DNA from: Saccharospirillum alexandrii | GTDB taxonomy: Bacteria > Pseudomonadota > Gammaproteobacteria > Pseudomonadales > Natronospirillaceae | Direction of reading: 5' to 3' | Length of the DNA: 64,000 nt | Assembly (NCBI RefSeq): GCF_004000275.1 | Contig: NZ_RCIP01000003.1 | Span: 62,001 to 126,000 of the forward strand | Shown: positions 54,973 through 63,986 of the stretch, piece by piece | Layout: each line of letters starts with the position of its first letter | Numbering within the stretch: position 1 is the first letter of the stretch | Notes under the pieces: generated by a model | What the model saw: only the letters and a program-made list of their open reading frames with translations | The model's database searches: none | Told to the model about the DNA's origin: nothing | Program-made: the position numbers and the translations under genes

Positions 54973-56120
54973 ACCTGCCGCAAAACCGGTTATCCTGGTG
55001 GTTGTGGCTAGCCACGTTGAGCTTCGGTGTTGTTGCGGCCTGGGTGGTGTACGAAGTACGCTGGTTTTATCCGGACCTGCAACGCCATTTCGGCCCGGTG
55101 GGCGACCCACAGGTAGGCCGCCAGATCATCACCCGTTCTCGCGAGTATTTGCAAAACGGGCTCACGATACTGGCCACGGAGCCGCTGGATGAAGCGCAGT
55201 TCGAAGACGGCTATTTTCAATTCGAACTGGCCTACAGCTTCCTTAATGTTGGGCTCTATCTGGAGCGTTATGAGTGCACTGAACCGAGTTTGAACCAACT
55301 CGGTCAACTGTTAGATCGCCTAACGAGTCCCGCCACGACCGATCTGGCGTCCGTCGTGCGCACCGTCAACCCCGTCATTCAGTGCGCAACGTCCATTGAA
55401 CAACATCAGTGGGAACTGCGTCAGACACGTGCCCTGCACATGGCCGAACGCCTCGATCGCAGTCAGCGCTGGTTTTTAACCGTTACCGGCATTGCCTACT
55501 CCATGGGTGTATTGTTTCTTGTGTTTTATGAACTCCAGAGACGACACACCAATCGTTCTTTGAAATCCCAGGTATCCTGGATGGAAAAAGCGCTGGAAGA
55601 TGCCCTGACCGGCGCGCAAAACCGGCGCGCCTTCGACCAGGACCTCCAACGCCATTTCAAACGATTCAAGAAAGGCGGTGACAGTTTTTCGTTGCTGATG
55701 TGCGACCTGGACTATTTCAAAACCTACAACGACCAATTTGGCCATACTCGCGGCGACGAAGCCTTGCAGCAGGTGGTTGAAGCCATCACCCACACCCTGA
55801 GACCCGGGGATCAGGTGTACCGGTACGGCGGTGAAGAGCTGGCCATCCTTTTGCCCAATACGCGTCAGCAAGAAGCGCGCCCAATTGCGGACAGAGCCAT
55901 TACGGCAGTGCGCCGGCTGGGCATCGGCAATCCCGCCAGCCCATTGAAAACATTGACCCTAAGTGCCGGCCTGGCAACCAGTGGCGACACCGACACAACA
56001 GGGGAAGACGTGCTAAACCGGGCAGACAGTCTTCTGTACCAGGTAAAAGTAAGCGGCAAAAACGCTGTCATCGACGAATCACAGAGCGACGTTATTCCGC
56101 ATGATTCCAACACACCCTAA
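54969..56120 (+). CDS. Membrane diguanylate cyclase with periplasmic sensor domain
   Basis: GTG at 54969 overlaps the previous stop (GTGA). The 383-aa protein has an N-terminal span (LSWWLWLATLSFGVVAAWVV), a periplasmic domain of about 130 residues, a second span (WFLTVTGIAYSMGVLFLVFY), and a GGDEF domain. The active site reads GGEEL in DQVYRYGGEELAILLPN. The RxxD product-inhibition site (RPGD) lies five residues before, so the enzyme is probably feedback-controlled. It makes cyclic di-GMP. The small periplasmic protein encoded just upstream is the likely input partner. Confidence 0.9.
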   Translation: MNLPQNRLSWWLWLATLSFGVVAAWVVYEVRWFYPDLQRHFGPVGDPQVGRQIITRSREYLQNGLTILATEPLDEAQFEDGYFQFELAYSFLNVGLYLERYECTEPSLNQLGQLLDRLTSPATTDLASVVRTVNPVIQCATSIEQHQWELRQTRALHMAERLDRSQRWFLTVTGIAYSMGVLFLVFYELQRRHTNRSLKSQVSWMEKALEDALTGAQNRRAFDQDLQRHFKRFKKGGDSFSLLMCDLDYFKTYNDQFGHTRGDEALQQVVEAITHTLRPGDQVYRYGGEELAILLPNTRQQEARPIADRAITAVRRLGIGNPASPLKTLTLSAGLATSGDTDTTGEDVLNRADSLLYQVKVSGKNAVIDESQSDVIPHDSNTP

Positions 56121-56492
56121 CACGGTGTGATGGAACCAGCCTGCACTTCACACTCAAGCACCCTGGTCAGGTTAAATCTCGTAGCCTATCGATTCAAGAC
56201 ATGAGTCGTGGTTCCTGTGCTGGCCGGTTGAAAGAGGCGTACATTCTTCAGACAAACCACAGGTCACCATGAGTTCGAAGCCGCCTCCCTCCCGGTTACA
56301 TTCAGCCACCGCAGCTAGCGCGGCAGCGATAGTAGCGGCGGACGAACCACCGACGCTGCGAAACTGATACCTGGACGCCAACCAAAGCAGTAATTTAGGG
56401 TAAACCATACCGCTTGTTACCCCACCTTTTATAATGAGGTCACAGGCTTCCTTCTAACTTAGAATTGTCCTCCTTGGACACGTAAACCCAGC
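56121..56492. other. Gap with a patatin-like gene fragment
   Basis: This 372-bp gap lies between the diguanylate cyclase and the BdlA-like receptor. Most of it is filled by a truncated patatin-type reading frame on the minus strand, listed as a pseudogene. Confidence 0.6.
56172..56453 (-). pseudogene. Patatin-like phospholipase N-terminal fragment
   Basis: The minus-strand frame is open from 56453 (no start codon before a TAG) to 56172. It reads CDLIIKGGVTSGMVYPKLLL, then SRYQFRSVGGSSAATIAAAL and AVAECNREGGGFEL. This matches the nucleophile-elbow region of bacterial patatin proteins, which reads KGGVTSGxVYP, then FRSxGGTSAGAIAAA. The last Gly of GxSxG is replaced by Ala, the N-terminus is cut and the rest of the several-hundred-residue enzyme is missing. 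It is therefore a decayed gene piece. No matching remainder was seen nearby. Confidence 0.6.
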
Positions 56493-57809
56493 CTATTTCA
56501 GCTGATTGGCAAACTGGCTGACAACGCTCACAACTTGCTGCGCGCCTTTTTTGATTTCTTTCATAACGCGGCCAGATTCACTGGACAGCTCCAAACTTTG
56601 CTGTGCTTTTTCTTTACTCTGTTTGATCGCGTTGACCGAAGACTGTGTCAGGTTCTGATTTCTTTGCACTACTTCCGCAATTTCCTCGGTGGCGTTACTG
56701 GTTCTTGAAGCCAATTGGCGAACCTCATCGGCCACTACCGCAAAACCCCGCCCCTGCTCCCCGGCCCGGGCTGCTTCAATGGCCGCATTAAGTGCCAGCA
56801 GGTTGGTCTGATCGGCAATGCTGCTTATGCTCTGTACGATACTGGCAATCAGTTGCGATTGTTTGTCCAGGGCCGATATTTCCTCTCCCGCCAGATCCAT
56901 TTGGGTGGACAATTCGCGAATGACATTAAGGGTTTTTTCAATAACCTGGGCACCCTCATCGGCCATGGCATCGGTTTCTTTTGAGGTGCTGTAAGCAATG
57001 TCTGCCGCAGAGGCTACGGCCTTTTCTCTTTCAACTTCGGTTGTGATAACAGTGGCAAACTTAACCACCTTGTAAAGCACGTCATCCTGGCTAAAAATAG
57101 GGTTGTACGAGGCCTCTAGCCAGACATCTCTGCCACTCTTGCTGATTCGCCTAAATCGGTCAGAAACGCTTTCACCGTTGGCCAGCCTTTCCCAGAAACG
57201 GGCATAAGAGCTGGAAGCCACTTCTTCAGGATCACAAAAAATTCGATGGTGCTTCCCTTTTATTTCATCCATGGAATAACCCATAGCATCCAGAAAAAGG
57301 TCATTCGCATGCATCACATGACCATGTGTATCAAACTCGATTAACGCCGTTGAGCGATTCAGTGCTTCAACCAGATCCTGATAGGCTCTGGACGTATCAA
57401 TGGTGCGAGTGAGAACGGTGCTGTGTAGCGTAAATTCCTCGAGGTTACCTGCTTCATCTACGACTGGCTGAAACACTGACCTCAGCCATTCTTGCTTGCC
57501 ATGTGCATTCAGAAATTGTATGGCACCAACCCAGTGTTCTCTGTTTTCCAGGGCGCTCTTAAGGCTAGCAAAATGCGGTGTATCTCTCGCATTCTCAGGC
57601 ACGCATTCCAGGAGCTTTCTGCCCTTTATTTCCTCATCGGAGTACCCTAGCTCATCGGCCGTATTCTTGTTTTGCGCCGTAATGGTGCCTGAGCCGTCTA
57701 TTATCAGCACCAGCATTTCTGCATCCAGGCTTTTTCTAACCTGCTTCAACTTGAACAGCTTACTTTCTAGTCTGGCTATTTCGGCTTTTGAGCTTCGATT
57801 AAAAAACAT
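56493..57809 (-). CDS. BdlA-like soluble chemoreceptor (PAS-PAS-MCP)
   Basis: The 438-aa protein has no membrane span. An N-terminal coil leads to PAS 1 (about 30-140) and PAS 2 (150-260, with [20 protein letters not shown]). The MCP signalling domain covers 270-430 ([20 protein letters not shown], then [20 protein letters not shown]). P. aeruginosa BdlA, which governs biofilm dispersion, has the same layout and near-equal length (417 aa). The gene stands next to a diguanylate cyclase, fitting a c-di-GMP link. No adaptation-type C-terminal pentapeptide is present. The PAS domains may bind haem or flavin; no evidence is visible. Confidence 0.87.
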   Translation of the reverse strand: MFFNRSSKAEIARLESKLFKLKQVRKSLDAEMLVLIIDGSGTITAQNKNTADELGYSDEEIKGRKLLECVPENARDTPHFASLKSALENREHWVGAIQFLNAHGKQEWLRSVFQPVVDEAGNLEEFTLHSTVLTRTIDTSRAYQDLVEALNRSTALIEFDTHGHVMHANDLFLDAMGYSMDEIKGKHHRIFCDPEEVASSSYARFWERLANGESVSDRFRRISKSGRDVWLEASYNPIFSQDDVLYKVVKFATVITTEVEREKAVASAADIAYSTSKETDAMADEGAQVIEKTLNVIRELSTQMDLAGEEISALDKQSQLIASIVQSISSIADQTNLLALNAAIEAARAGEQGRGFAVVADEVRQLASRTSNATEEIAEVVQRNQNLTQSSVNAIKQSKEKAQQSLELSSESGRVMKEIKKGAQQVVSVVSQFANQLK

Positions 57810-57951
57810 AAAGATACCATCGTCTGGGTGGGCAATAGCGCTAGCATTGTAACGGCTGCTTAGCAGGTAAACTTTAGGGGATTATAGCCAACAAAATACA
57901 AACCGCGATTCGTCCAAAAAAACGACCGGACAGCGCCTCTGAGACACTCAC

Positions 57952-57981
57952 CTGGGTATGAGACCAACCAAACATACCCAG
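57952..57981 (+). terminator. Hairpin with short T-run
   Basis: CTGGGTATG and CATACCCAG form a perfect 9-bp stem around 12 bases, followed by TCGTCTTTTA. No gene ends nearby on the plus strand, so it could be a remnant terminator. Confidence 0.35.
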
Positions 57982-58497
57982 TCGTCTTTTACGCGGCAGC
58001 CAGTCGCTGCGTCAGATCACGCCGACTAATTTGGTGGAGATCGAGTGTCGAATCTCGGGCATCAGAGGCAGCCGGGTATCCACGTTAGGACTATCTTTTT
58101 GGCTATTAAAAAGCCCCCATTGATAGCCAATAAGTATGAATTTCATCGGGACTCTATCCGGCAGATTGGCGCTTGTTGTGCATGTTCACCAGGGCTCTTT
58201 CAACAGCATTGCCCAAGTTTAGTGCTTTGCGACCCATCGCCTCTGGACTTATAACAAAGAGAGTCCGAATATGACGCTGTGCGGCACTACATCGCATAAT
58301 TGAAGTTGGCCCTTGTGGCCTGAGCGCTACTTTTAGCTCCCATTAACAATGGGGGATTATTGCAAGAGCAGTACGGCGGACCCTACGAAGTCCCGGCGAA
58401 CCATAGAAGGGCGCCCTAACCGCTAGTCAATCTTGGTCAGTCGTACCTTTTTTGAAGTCCCCGGGACTCTCATTAACACTGACAAGGATAGGCTACG

Positions 58498-58593
58498 ATG
58501 CAAAAGGCCCCTGTGAATCACTCTGCCACACCCTCCATCTTCCTTGCGGTTCACACCCGCCGGCTCGCCTTGTTTAAACCCGGCACCAGGTAA
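58498..58593 (+). CDS. Possible 31-aa leader ORF
   Basis: ATG at 58498 follows AGG by five bases and encodes MQKAPVNHSATPSIFLAVHT and eleven more residues, rich in Arg and Thr. It ends 36 bp before the LuxR-type regulator. No family is known. It could be a leader peptide or chance. Confidence 0.25.
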   Translation: MQKAPVNHSATPSIFLAVHTRRLALFKPGTR

Positions 58594-58628
58594 TATCCAG
58601 AGTTCGGGCTAGACACAGGTCTAACTCA

Positions 58629-59282
58629 GTGGATATTAGAGTCTTCATTTCACACAGCTACCCGTTATTGCGGTATGGATTACGCTGTCTTATTACCGAC
58701 GCCCCAGGGTTGTTACTGGTAGGAGAGAATGACGCAAGCCGTCAACCGCTGCGACAGTTGCAACGCCTAAAGCCAGATGTTGCGTTAATCGAACAACAAG
58801 ACAATGAAAAATGCTGGCAAACACTAGACGCCATTAAAGTTCGCGGCCTGGCCGTCCGGGTGATTTTGGTAGCCATTCATCCCAGAGGAGAGGTCATCTA
58901 CCGCGCCATGACAGTCGGTGCCGCCGGATACATTACCCGCCAGACGCCTGCTGGTCGTATTGCCGAAGCGATTGAAATTGCGGCCTCTGGGGATGTAGCC
59001 CTCTCTCCCGATGCGCAATCATCTCTGCAAGCGTTTTTGCAATACCAAAGCAATCACCAGCAAGAACAGTCACCCCATCCATTACCGCGTTTTTCAGAAA
59101 TAGAACTGGAAGTGCTCTATCTGATCGCTCAGGGGTTGTCTAACAGCGAAACCGGGCGTCTGCTCCACATCAGCTCGTCCACGGTCAAAAACCACCGCCA
59201 GAATCTCTTCGCCAAACTGGGCGTGCCTAACGCACCCGCAGCGGTGTATCGCGCCATCCAGAACGGCCTGCTCGAACCCTGA
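58629..59282 (+). CDS. NarL/LuxR-type regulator with a degenerate receiver domain
   Basis: GTG starts the 217-aa protein. The C-terminal LuxR helix-turn-helix is intact: FSEIELEVLYLIAQGLSNSE, then HISSSTVKNHRQNLFAKLGV. The N-terminal receiver has the fold (RVFISHSYPLLRYGLRCLI, then GAAGYITRQTPAGRIAEAIE) but has lost the phosphorylation machinery. The acidic pair normally at VDDHPL reads SHSYPL, the phospho-Asp after PDVALI is Glu, and the conserved Lys is Arg. It is therefore likely active without phosphorylation or regulated another way. No histidine kinase is next to it. The downstream DASS gene may be its target. Confidence 0.85.
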   Translation: MDIRVFISHSYPLLRYGLRCLITDAPGLLLVGENDASRQPLRQLQRLKPDVALIEQQDNEKCWQTLDAIKVRGLAVRVILVAIHPRGEVIYRAMTVGAAGYITRQTPAGRIAEAIEIAASGDVALSPDAQSSLQAFLQYQSNHQQEQSPHPLPRFSEIELEVLYLIAQGLSNSETGRLLHISSSTVKNHRQNLFAKLGVPNAPAAVYRAIQNGLLEP

Positions 59283-59413
59283 CTCTTTTCGGGTACATCA
59301 CCGCTCCTGAGCCCATGCCTGCCGACTTGTCCAAAAGTCTGGCCGTTCAACCCATGGTCGTCTGCATTGCCCTGGCCTAGCGTTGAGGCTCCTGAGCAGC
59401 GAAGGAGGCCGAC

Positions 59414-60945
59414 ATGGCTCTTCCAGAAACCAAAACGCCAACGTCCAACAAGCCACCTTTCACCCGAACCAAAGTAATAGGCCTGTTACTCGGACCAACA
59501 CTGATGCTGGCCATCCTGATGATTCCCCTGAGCCTGACCTGGGAGCAGCAGGCGCTGCTGGCGGTTATTTTTATGACCGTTACCTACTGGATCACCCAGC
59601 CCATTCCCATTCCGGTGACCTCCATCCTCGGCCTGACGCTAACCGTCGTGTTCAATGTTGCGCCTGCCCGTACCGTCTTCGGTGCGTTCTCGTCGCCAAC
59701 CCTGTTTCTGTTGATCGGCGGCTTTATGATTACGCTGTCTATGGTGAAATACGGCCTGGGGCAGCGGGTTGCCCTGGGCGTGCTGTCACTACCGGGTATT
59801 GGCCATTCAACCACGCGCATCATCTTTGCGTTCGGCCTGCTTGCGGCCCTGCTGTCCGGTGTCATCGATAACGGCGCGGTGGCCTCTATGCTGGTACCGA
59901 TCGCCATTGGCCTGGTGCAAGCGCTCTCGCCAGACATTCATGAAAAACGCCCGGACCTGTCCAACCACCACCCCCTCCGTTTCGCCACGGCACTGATGCT
60001 GATTACCGCCTACGGCGCCACCGTCGGTGCGCTGATGACGCCCTTTGGTGATGCCACCAATATGGTGGGCCGCGAGTTTATACAAGCCGAATTCGACGTG
60101 TTGATTTCAGTAGGCAGCTGGATGGCGCTGGCAGTACCCATCGTCGCGGTTCTGTTTCTGCTGCTGGTCACCATCGTCATCCTGATCAATCGTCCGGAAG
60201 TGCGCACGCTGCCCAATGCTCAACAGCATCTGGCCGAACACCGTCGCCAGTTGGGCAGAATGAGCCGCGGCGAAAAGAACACGGCCATCGCCTTCGGTCT
60301 GGCGGTCTTCTTGTGGCTGCTGCCAGCACTGATGGCCTTGATCTTTGGTCATGGTTCGGCACCACACCTGTTCCTGGTGCAACGGCTGCCACCACCCGTC
60401 GTCGCTATTCTGGTTGCCTGCAGCTTGTTTCTGATGCCAGTCAATCGCACAGAGGGCTTCACGCTGCGCTGGCGTGATGTCCGGCAGATGGATTGGGCCC
60501 CGTGTTGCTGGTCGGTTGCGCCCTGGCGCTGGGCAACCTGATGACACTGACCGGCCTGGCTCAGGTTTTCGGTGCGGGCTTGGCCGACCGCATCGGCAAT
60601 GTCGGCCCGCTGATTGTCAGTTTTCTCGCCTCGGGCACGGCCATTCTGTTCTCCGAGATCAGCACCAACCTGGTGAGCATCACTGTTCTGGTTCCGACTA
60701 TTCCACCAGTCGCCGAAGCCGGCGGTGGTAACCCGCTGGTCGTAGCGCTGATCGCCACGTTTTCCGCCATTTACGGCTTTATGCTGCCGATATCGACCTC
60801 GGCCAACGCCATTGTTTTCGGTTCTGGCCAGGTGCCGGTCTGGCAGATGATCAAGACCGGGTTCTTCGTCGACCTGTCGGGGATCCTGGTCATCGTGACG
60901 GGTGTGACCCTGCTACTGCATGTTGTGCAGGTGGTTTCACTCTAA
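59414..60945 (+). pseudogene. DASS-family anion transporter (SLC13/SdcS type) with a single-base frameshift
   Basis: Frame 1 runs from ATG at 59414 (after AGGAGG) and shows the SLC13 pattern: WITQPIPIPVTSILGLTLTV, IGGFMITLSMVKYGLGQR and DNGAVASMLVPIAIGL. It breaks at about 60495-60497. The second frame continues at once as LGPVLLVGCALALGNLMTLT to the end (60945), with SEISTNLVSITVLVPTIPPV and LPISTSANAIVFGSGQVPVW, the second half of the family. Adding one G to the GGG at 60495-60497 restores a 510-aa transporter for di- or tricarboxylates, sulfate or similar anions. The break may be a sequencing error in a G-run or a real loss. No slippery sequence supports programmed frameshifting. Confidence 0.85.
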
Positions 60946-60968
60946 CCCCACAGCGAAAGAGGTGACCC

Positions 60969-61487
60969 ATGAGTACGCTCAAGACCCATGCAAACAGTAA
61001 TACCGATACCGACACTAACACGGACGCTGATACGGACACTGACACCAATAGTGCCAAGGCCACGGCCGACCGGGAAGCGGAAGCTCAGCAAGAGAAATAC
61101 AAGGAAAAACCGGTGGTCGACCGCGGCCCTCACGCCGTGGCGACCTCGGCCGTAGCCGCCGAAGCCGAACAGGGTGACGGCCCGGCTTCAGCTAGCGCGG
61201 CGAGCTCAGCGGTCGGCGATGGCGTCGCCGAAACCAGCGCGGTCTCAGTCAGTGTTTGCTCCGACTACGCCGCTGCCGCATCAGACACCGTCGCTGTCGC
61301 CGTTGGCCCTTATGGTGCCGCCGCAGCCGGGCCGGTCGGGGTGGCAGTAGTCGCGCCGGACGGTGCCAGCGCATCGAGCAATGCGGCCAACTCGAGCAGC
61401 ACCAGCATCAATCACAAGGCTGGACAAGAGGCCACCGGAGAGGTGACCGAGTCCAACCGAAAAGCAACCAAGCGTCCGCATGCCTGA
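60969..61487 (+). CDS. Low-complexity Ala/Ser/Thr/Asp-rich protein
   Basis: ATG at 60969 follows AGAGG. Residues 8-27 are mostly Asp-Thr-Asn repeats (NTDTDTNTDADTDTDTN), coded by a short tandem DNA repeat of the type accgata/ggacact. Then comes a charged stretch (REAEAQQEKYKEKPVVDRG), and an Ala/Val/Ser-rich part (AVSVSVCSDYAAAASDTVAV), ending basic. No signal peptide or domain is seen. It lies 24 bp after the transporter. The composition suggests a disordered cytoplasmic or stress-type protein. Function unknown. Confidence 0.65.
   Translation: MSTLKTHANSNTDTDTNTDADTDTDTNSAKATADREAEAQQEKYKEKPVVDRGPHAVATSAVAAEAEQGDGPASASAASSAVGDGVAETSAVSVSVCSDYAAAASDTVAVAVGPYGAAAAGPVGVAVVAPDGASASSNAANSSSTSINHKAGQEATGEVTESNRKATKRPHA
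60990..61050 (+). repeat. Short imperfect tandem repeat coding Asp-Thr
   Basis: About ten degenerate six-base units of the form GAYACN or GACACN run inside the low-complexity gene. They would be prone to slippage in replication. Confidence 0.5.
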
Positions 61488-61543
61488 GGTGAAAGCCCTG
61501 GGTGAGGACAAACGCAGTCAACTGCTAACCATAGGAGGAAATC

Positions 61544-61747
61544 ATGACACAACAAACCGACACGCAAGGCGCCATCCTGTCTCTGGTTAAAGAGATCAAG
61601 ACGATGGTTATGGCAGAACGTCGTGAAGCCGAGTTCGATCAGGTACACGACAAGTTGAACGCTCTGACCCGGCAGCATGAAACGATTCGCAATGATTTGC
61701 GGGAAATTCTCATGATGCTGGCTCAGAACCAGACTGCCGCTGATTGA
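61544..61747 (+). CDS. Small coiled-coil protein, unknown
   Basis: The 67-aa protein starts with ATG after AGGAGG. It is highly helical and charged (LVKEIKTMVMAERREAEFDQ, then LTRQHETIRNDLREILMMLA), with heptad-like Leu/Ile/Met spacing, so it is probably a coiled coil. It lies 56 bp after the low-complexity gene and is followed by a strong terminator. The two may form one transcript. No known family. Confidence 0.65.
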   Translation: MTQQTDTQGAILSLVKEIKTMVMAERREAEFDQVHDKLNALTRQHETIRNDLREILMMLAQNQTAAD

Positions 61748-61770
61748 CTCGACCCCTGGTTCGAGTGCCA

Positions 61771-61803
61771 AGCCCCCGGGGCTATTGCTCCGGGGGCTTT
61801 CTG
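61771..61803 (+). terminator. Rho-independent terminator
   Basis: AGCCCCCGG (61771-61779) pairs perfectly with CCGGGGGCT (61790-61798) around ten bases and is followed by TTTCTG. It lies 24 bp after the small coiled-coil gene. Confidence 0.75.
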
Positions 61804-61830
61804 CCTAATTATTACTGCCGCCCACTTCGG

Positions 61831-62385
61831 CTACCTAAGCGCATCGAACAGCAGCGGGGTCATCGTCGATACCTCCTGCGCGTACAAATCCTTCTCGCCT
61901 CTATGAACCACACCATTCAGGACCAAATCGAACTTTACGCGAACGTACCAGCCATCAACACAGGGGACTGGCTCCAGGCTTTCCGAGTCAAAATGTTGCT
62001 GACCTTGCTGCCAGAAGCCAGTTGTATAGTCACTAAGTAACACCACCGGTGCCTGCCCCGGAAATTCATAGGAGAAATTTCTTACGAGTATTGATTCAAT
62101 GTTTGGGTTACGTCCAGCAGTGGTACCCGTGGCCCGCACAAAAAATTCAAAATTAACTGACTGGGGAGCATGCGAGTTTTTGTATAAAAAAGGGATATGA
62201 TTTTTTGTTGCTGGAAACCAGGATGGGAACGTAGAGACCACTAGCTCGTTTTCATCATCGAGCGGAAACACATGCGACTCATACTCGTACTTCACAAAAC
62301 GAGCACAACCCGCAATGGAGGTGAGAACTGCGACTAACACTGCACATTTGAATAGAGCCATAAAACTACCAAGCTTACATTGCAT
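61831..62385 (-). CDS. Lipoprotein, unknown function
   Basis: ATG at 62385 follows AGG in GGTGGCAGG. The 184-aa precursor has a signal peptide (LFKCAVLVAVLTSIAGC) with lipobox IAGC and Cys27. The mature part (ARFVKYEYESHVFPLDDENE) looks like a beta-rich fold with several aromatic residues. Two more cysteines do not occur until PVPCVDGWYVRVKFDLVL. I know no family. The gene is alone and minus-strand, facing the terminator of the coiled-coil gene. Confidence 0.65.
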   Translation of the reverse strand: MQCKLGSFMALFKCAVLVAVLTSIAGCARFVKYEYESHVFPLDDENELVVSTFPSWFPATKNHIPFLYKNSHAPQSVNFEFFVRATGTTAGRNPNIESILVRNFSYEFPGQAPVVLLSDYTTGFWQQGQQHFDSESLEPVPCVDGWYVRVKFDLVLNGVVHRGEKDLYAQEVSTMTPLLFDALR

Positions 62386-62636
62386 CCTGCCACCTTTAAA
62401 AAAACTTGCCGGTTAATCCATTGAACCACTAGTGGCAACTTATGATAATGAAGCCGCTAACAGCGAATTTTGAATCATCTTCATATCAACTTTCGACAGA
62501 AAATGACGCCCTGTTGACTTGATACAAGCAATCATTACCCTGCCACTGATAGCCAGAAAAGGCAGGCGCTTCATTGCTTTAGCCCAATTGAATCACGTAA
62601 GGGACTTTCGTACGGTACCTTTACACTAAAAGTGGG

Positions 62637-62795
62637 TTATCGCTTCTCTTCCATCAGACCGACCAGGTTACCACCCGGATCCCGAAGAAAACCCGTCCAT
62701 AGCTCATGGTCCGGCATATTAGCAGCGAGTTGCGGTGCAAGTGTATCTGCAACAGCCAACATAGACGCCCACCTAACGTACACTGCAGTATCCCA
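62637..62795 (-). pseudogene. C-terminal fragment of a VOC/glyoxalase-family protein
   Basis: Reading the minus strand from just after the AraC stop, in the same frame, 52 codons are open and end at TAA (62637-62639). The last 43 read SMLAVADTLAPQLAANMPDH, then ELWTGFLRDPGGNLVGLMEE and KR. That is the ending of VOC-family proteins (MPDHELWxxFxRDPxGNLxGLMxE). No N-terminal half is present and the first codons are unrelated, so this is a gene piece left by deletion or recombination. Confidence 0.6.
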
Positions 62796-63848
62796 TCATG
62801 ACGCCTTCAGTGACCGACGATACGCGCTTGGTGTTAGCTGAGTTACCCGAAGAAACTCCCGGTTAAAGTTGGACTTGGTCTGAAAACCAGACTCTAAGTA
62901 AACCTGGGTGATCGAGTGGGTGGTATTGGCCAGTAATTCCTTGGCCCGCTCAATGCGGTATTCATTTACAACTTGCGAAATGTTTCTGTTATACACCCGG
63001 TTTATTGCCACCGATATCTGTCGCGCCGGTATTCCGGACTTGCGAGCCAACCTGTCCAGTGTCAGGTCTGGGTCCAGGAATACCTCTTTCTCAATCATTA
63101 ACGCCGTCACGGCCTTAATGATCGCTTTGGCCGCATCATCAGAAAGCTCCGAGCTCGGGTTGTCGTCAATAGGGCTGCCCGCTGTTTGCTCAGCCGGCTG
63201 TGCCACCTGGCCTCGACGGTCTGACGGTACCCTGCTCATGCCAATTAACAGCACCATCCCGGAGAGCACCGGCAGTAGAATGAAGTGCCCAATGCTGAGA
63301 ATCGCATCGGCATGCACCCCCTGAAATGTAGCCATATCAACGCTGATGACAATGTCGAGCATTGCGGACAGTAGCAACAGTACGCCGGCGAATCGCTCAG
63401 CCACGATCGCGGTACCCGCCTGGGAAAGCCGCACTTGACCGGGCACTTTGTCGGCACTGAAGGACACCCGAATCAGAGCAACCCCATATCCCAAATAGAT
63501 GAACGCCAAAAGAGGATCCAGCGGTGGGTTCCAAAAAGGATAGGTTAGCGAGCCCAGTATAACGAGCAGTGGCCACAGCGCATGAACCAGGAAGGCTGTC
63601 TTGTGATGGTGAGCCCGGGCGAAGCAATACCAGGCAGCGACAGGAACGCAGGATGCGACGGCCGGTTGCAACGCTCTGAATAGAGGGATATCCGTCAACG
63701 CTCTGATTCCCACGATGACGGGAACGGCCGCGCACAACCCGATAAACATATAGGTTGCCAGGCCAACAGGCCGTTGCTGTGCAATCAGTACGATAGCCAG
63801 AATAACCAGTAACAATGCAACGACAAAGGGGAGTGGCACAAAAATCAT
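62796..63848 (-). CDS. Membrane-anchored AraC-family regulator
   Basis: The 350-aa protein starts with ATG after AGGTTCCT. The first 210 residues form six or seven membrane spans (FVVALLLVILAIVLIAQQ, then YMFIGLCAAVPVIVGIRAL), the 7TMR-DISM-like layout seen in some membrane AraC proteins. The C-terminal part is a double helix-turn-helix: LDRLARKSGIPARQISVAIN, then EYRIERAKELLANTTHSITQ and LESGFQTKSNFNREFLRVTQ. It senses a signal at the membrane and binds DNA directly. It is divergent from a gene starting at 63987, its most likely target. Confidence 0.87.
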   Translation of the reverse strand: MIFVPLPFVVALLLVILAIVLIAQQRPVGLATYMFIGLCAAVPVIVGIRALTDIPLFRALQPAVASCVPVAAWYCFARAHHHKTAFLVHALWPLLVILGSLTYPFWNPPLDPLLAFIYLGYGVALIRVSFSADKVPGQVRLSQAGTAIVAERFAGVLLLLSAMLDIVISVDMATFQGVHADAILSIGHFILLPVLSGMVLLIGMSRVPSDRRGQVAQPAEQTAGSPIDDNPSSELSDDAAKAIIKAVTALMIEKEVFLDPDLTLDRLARKSGIPARQISVAINRVYNRNISQVVNEYRIERAKELLANTTHSITQVYLESGFQTKSNFNREFLRVTQLTPSAYRRSLKAS

Positions 63849-63986
63849 AGGAACCTGTAATCAGCAAGTTAATCGCCAGTGTGGCCTCAATCGCTTTCCA
63901 GTACGTCCTCGAACCCGATTGAGGACGCCTACGACGCTAGCACAGCCGACGATTGAGGTGTCTGGAATTGATAGGAGGACAACATT

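Larger units (their letters stand above)
57810..58628. other. Long non-coding stretch (819 bp), probably degenerate
   Basis: I find no convincing gene. A hairpin CTGGGTATG (57952-57960) with CATACCCAG (57973-57981) is followed by TCGTCTTTTA and may be a terminator. A 27-codon minus frame (58154-58237) reads MGRKALNLGNAVERALVNMH and looks protein-like but has no known family. A 31-codon forward frame at 58498-58593 with AGG five bases upstream could be a leader peptide of the downstream regulator. The rest looks like erosion, in keeping with the neighbouring gene fragments. Confidence 0.4.

Noticed and set aside
58045-58254. Forward frame of 69 codons in the long gap
   Set aside because: No recognisable motif and no upstream ribosome site.
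60490-60502. Programmed -1 frameshift in the DASS gene
   Set aside because: The GATTGGGCCCCG tract is not a slippery heptamer with re-pairing in the -1 frame; a missing G is simpler.
61752-61768. TTCGAG element that looked like a tRNA T-loop before the terminator
   Set aside because: ACTCGA pairs with TCGAGT in a short hairpin; no acceptor stem, anticodon arm or CCA fits.
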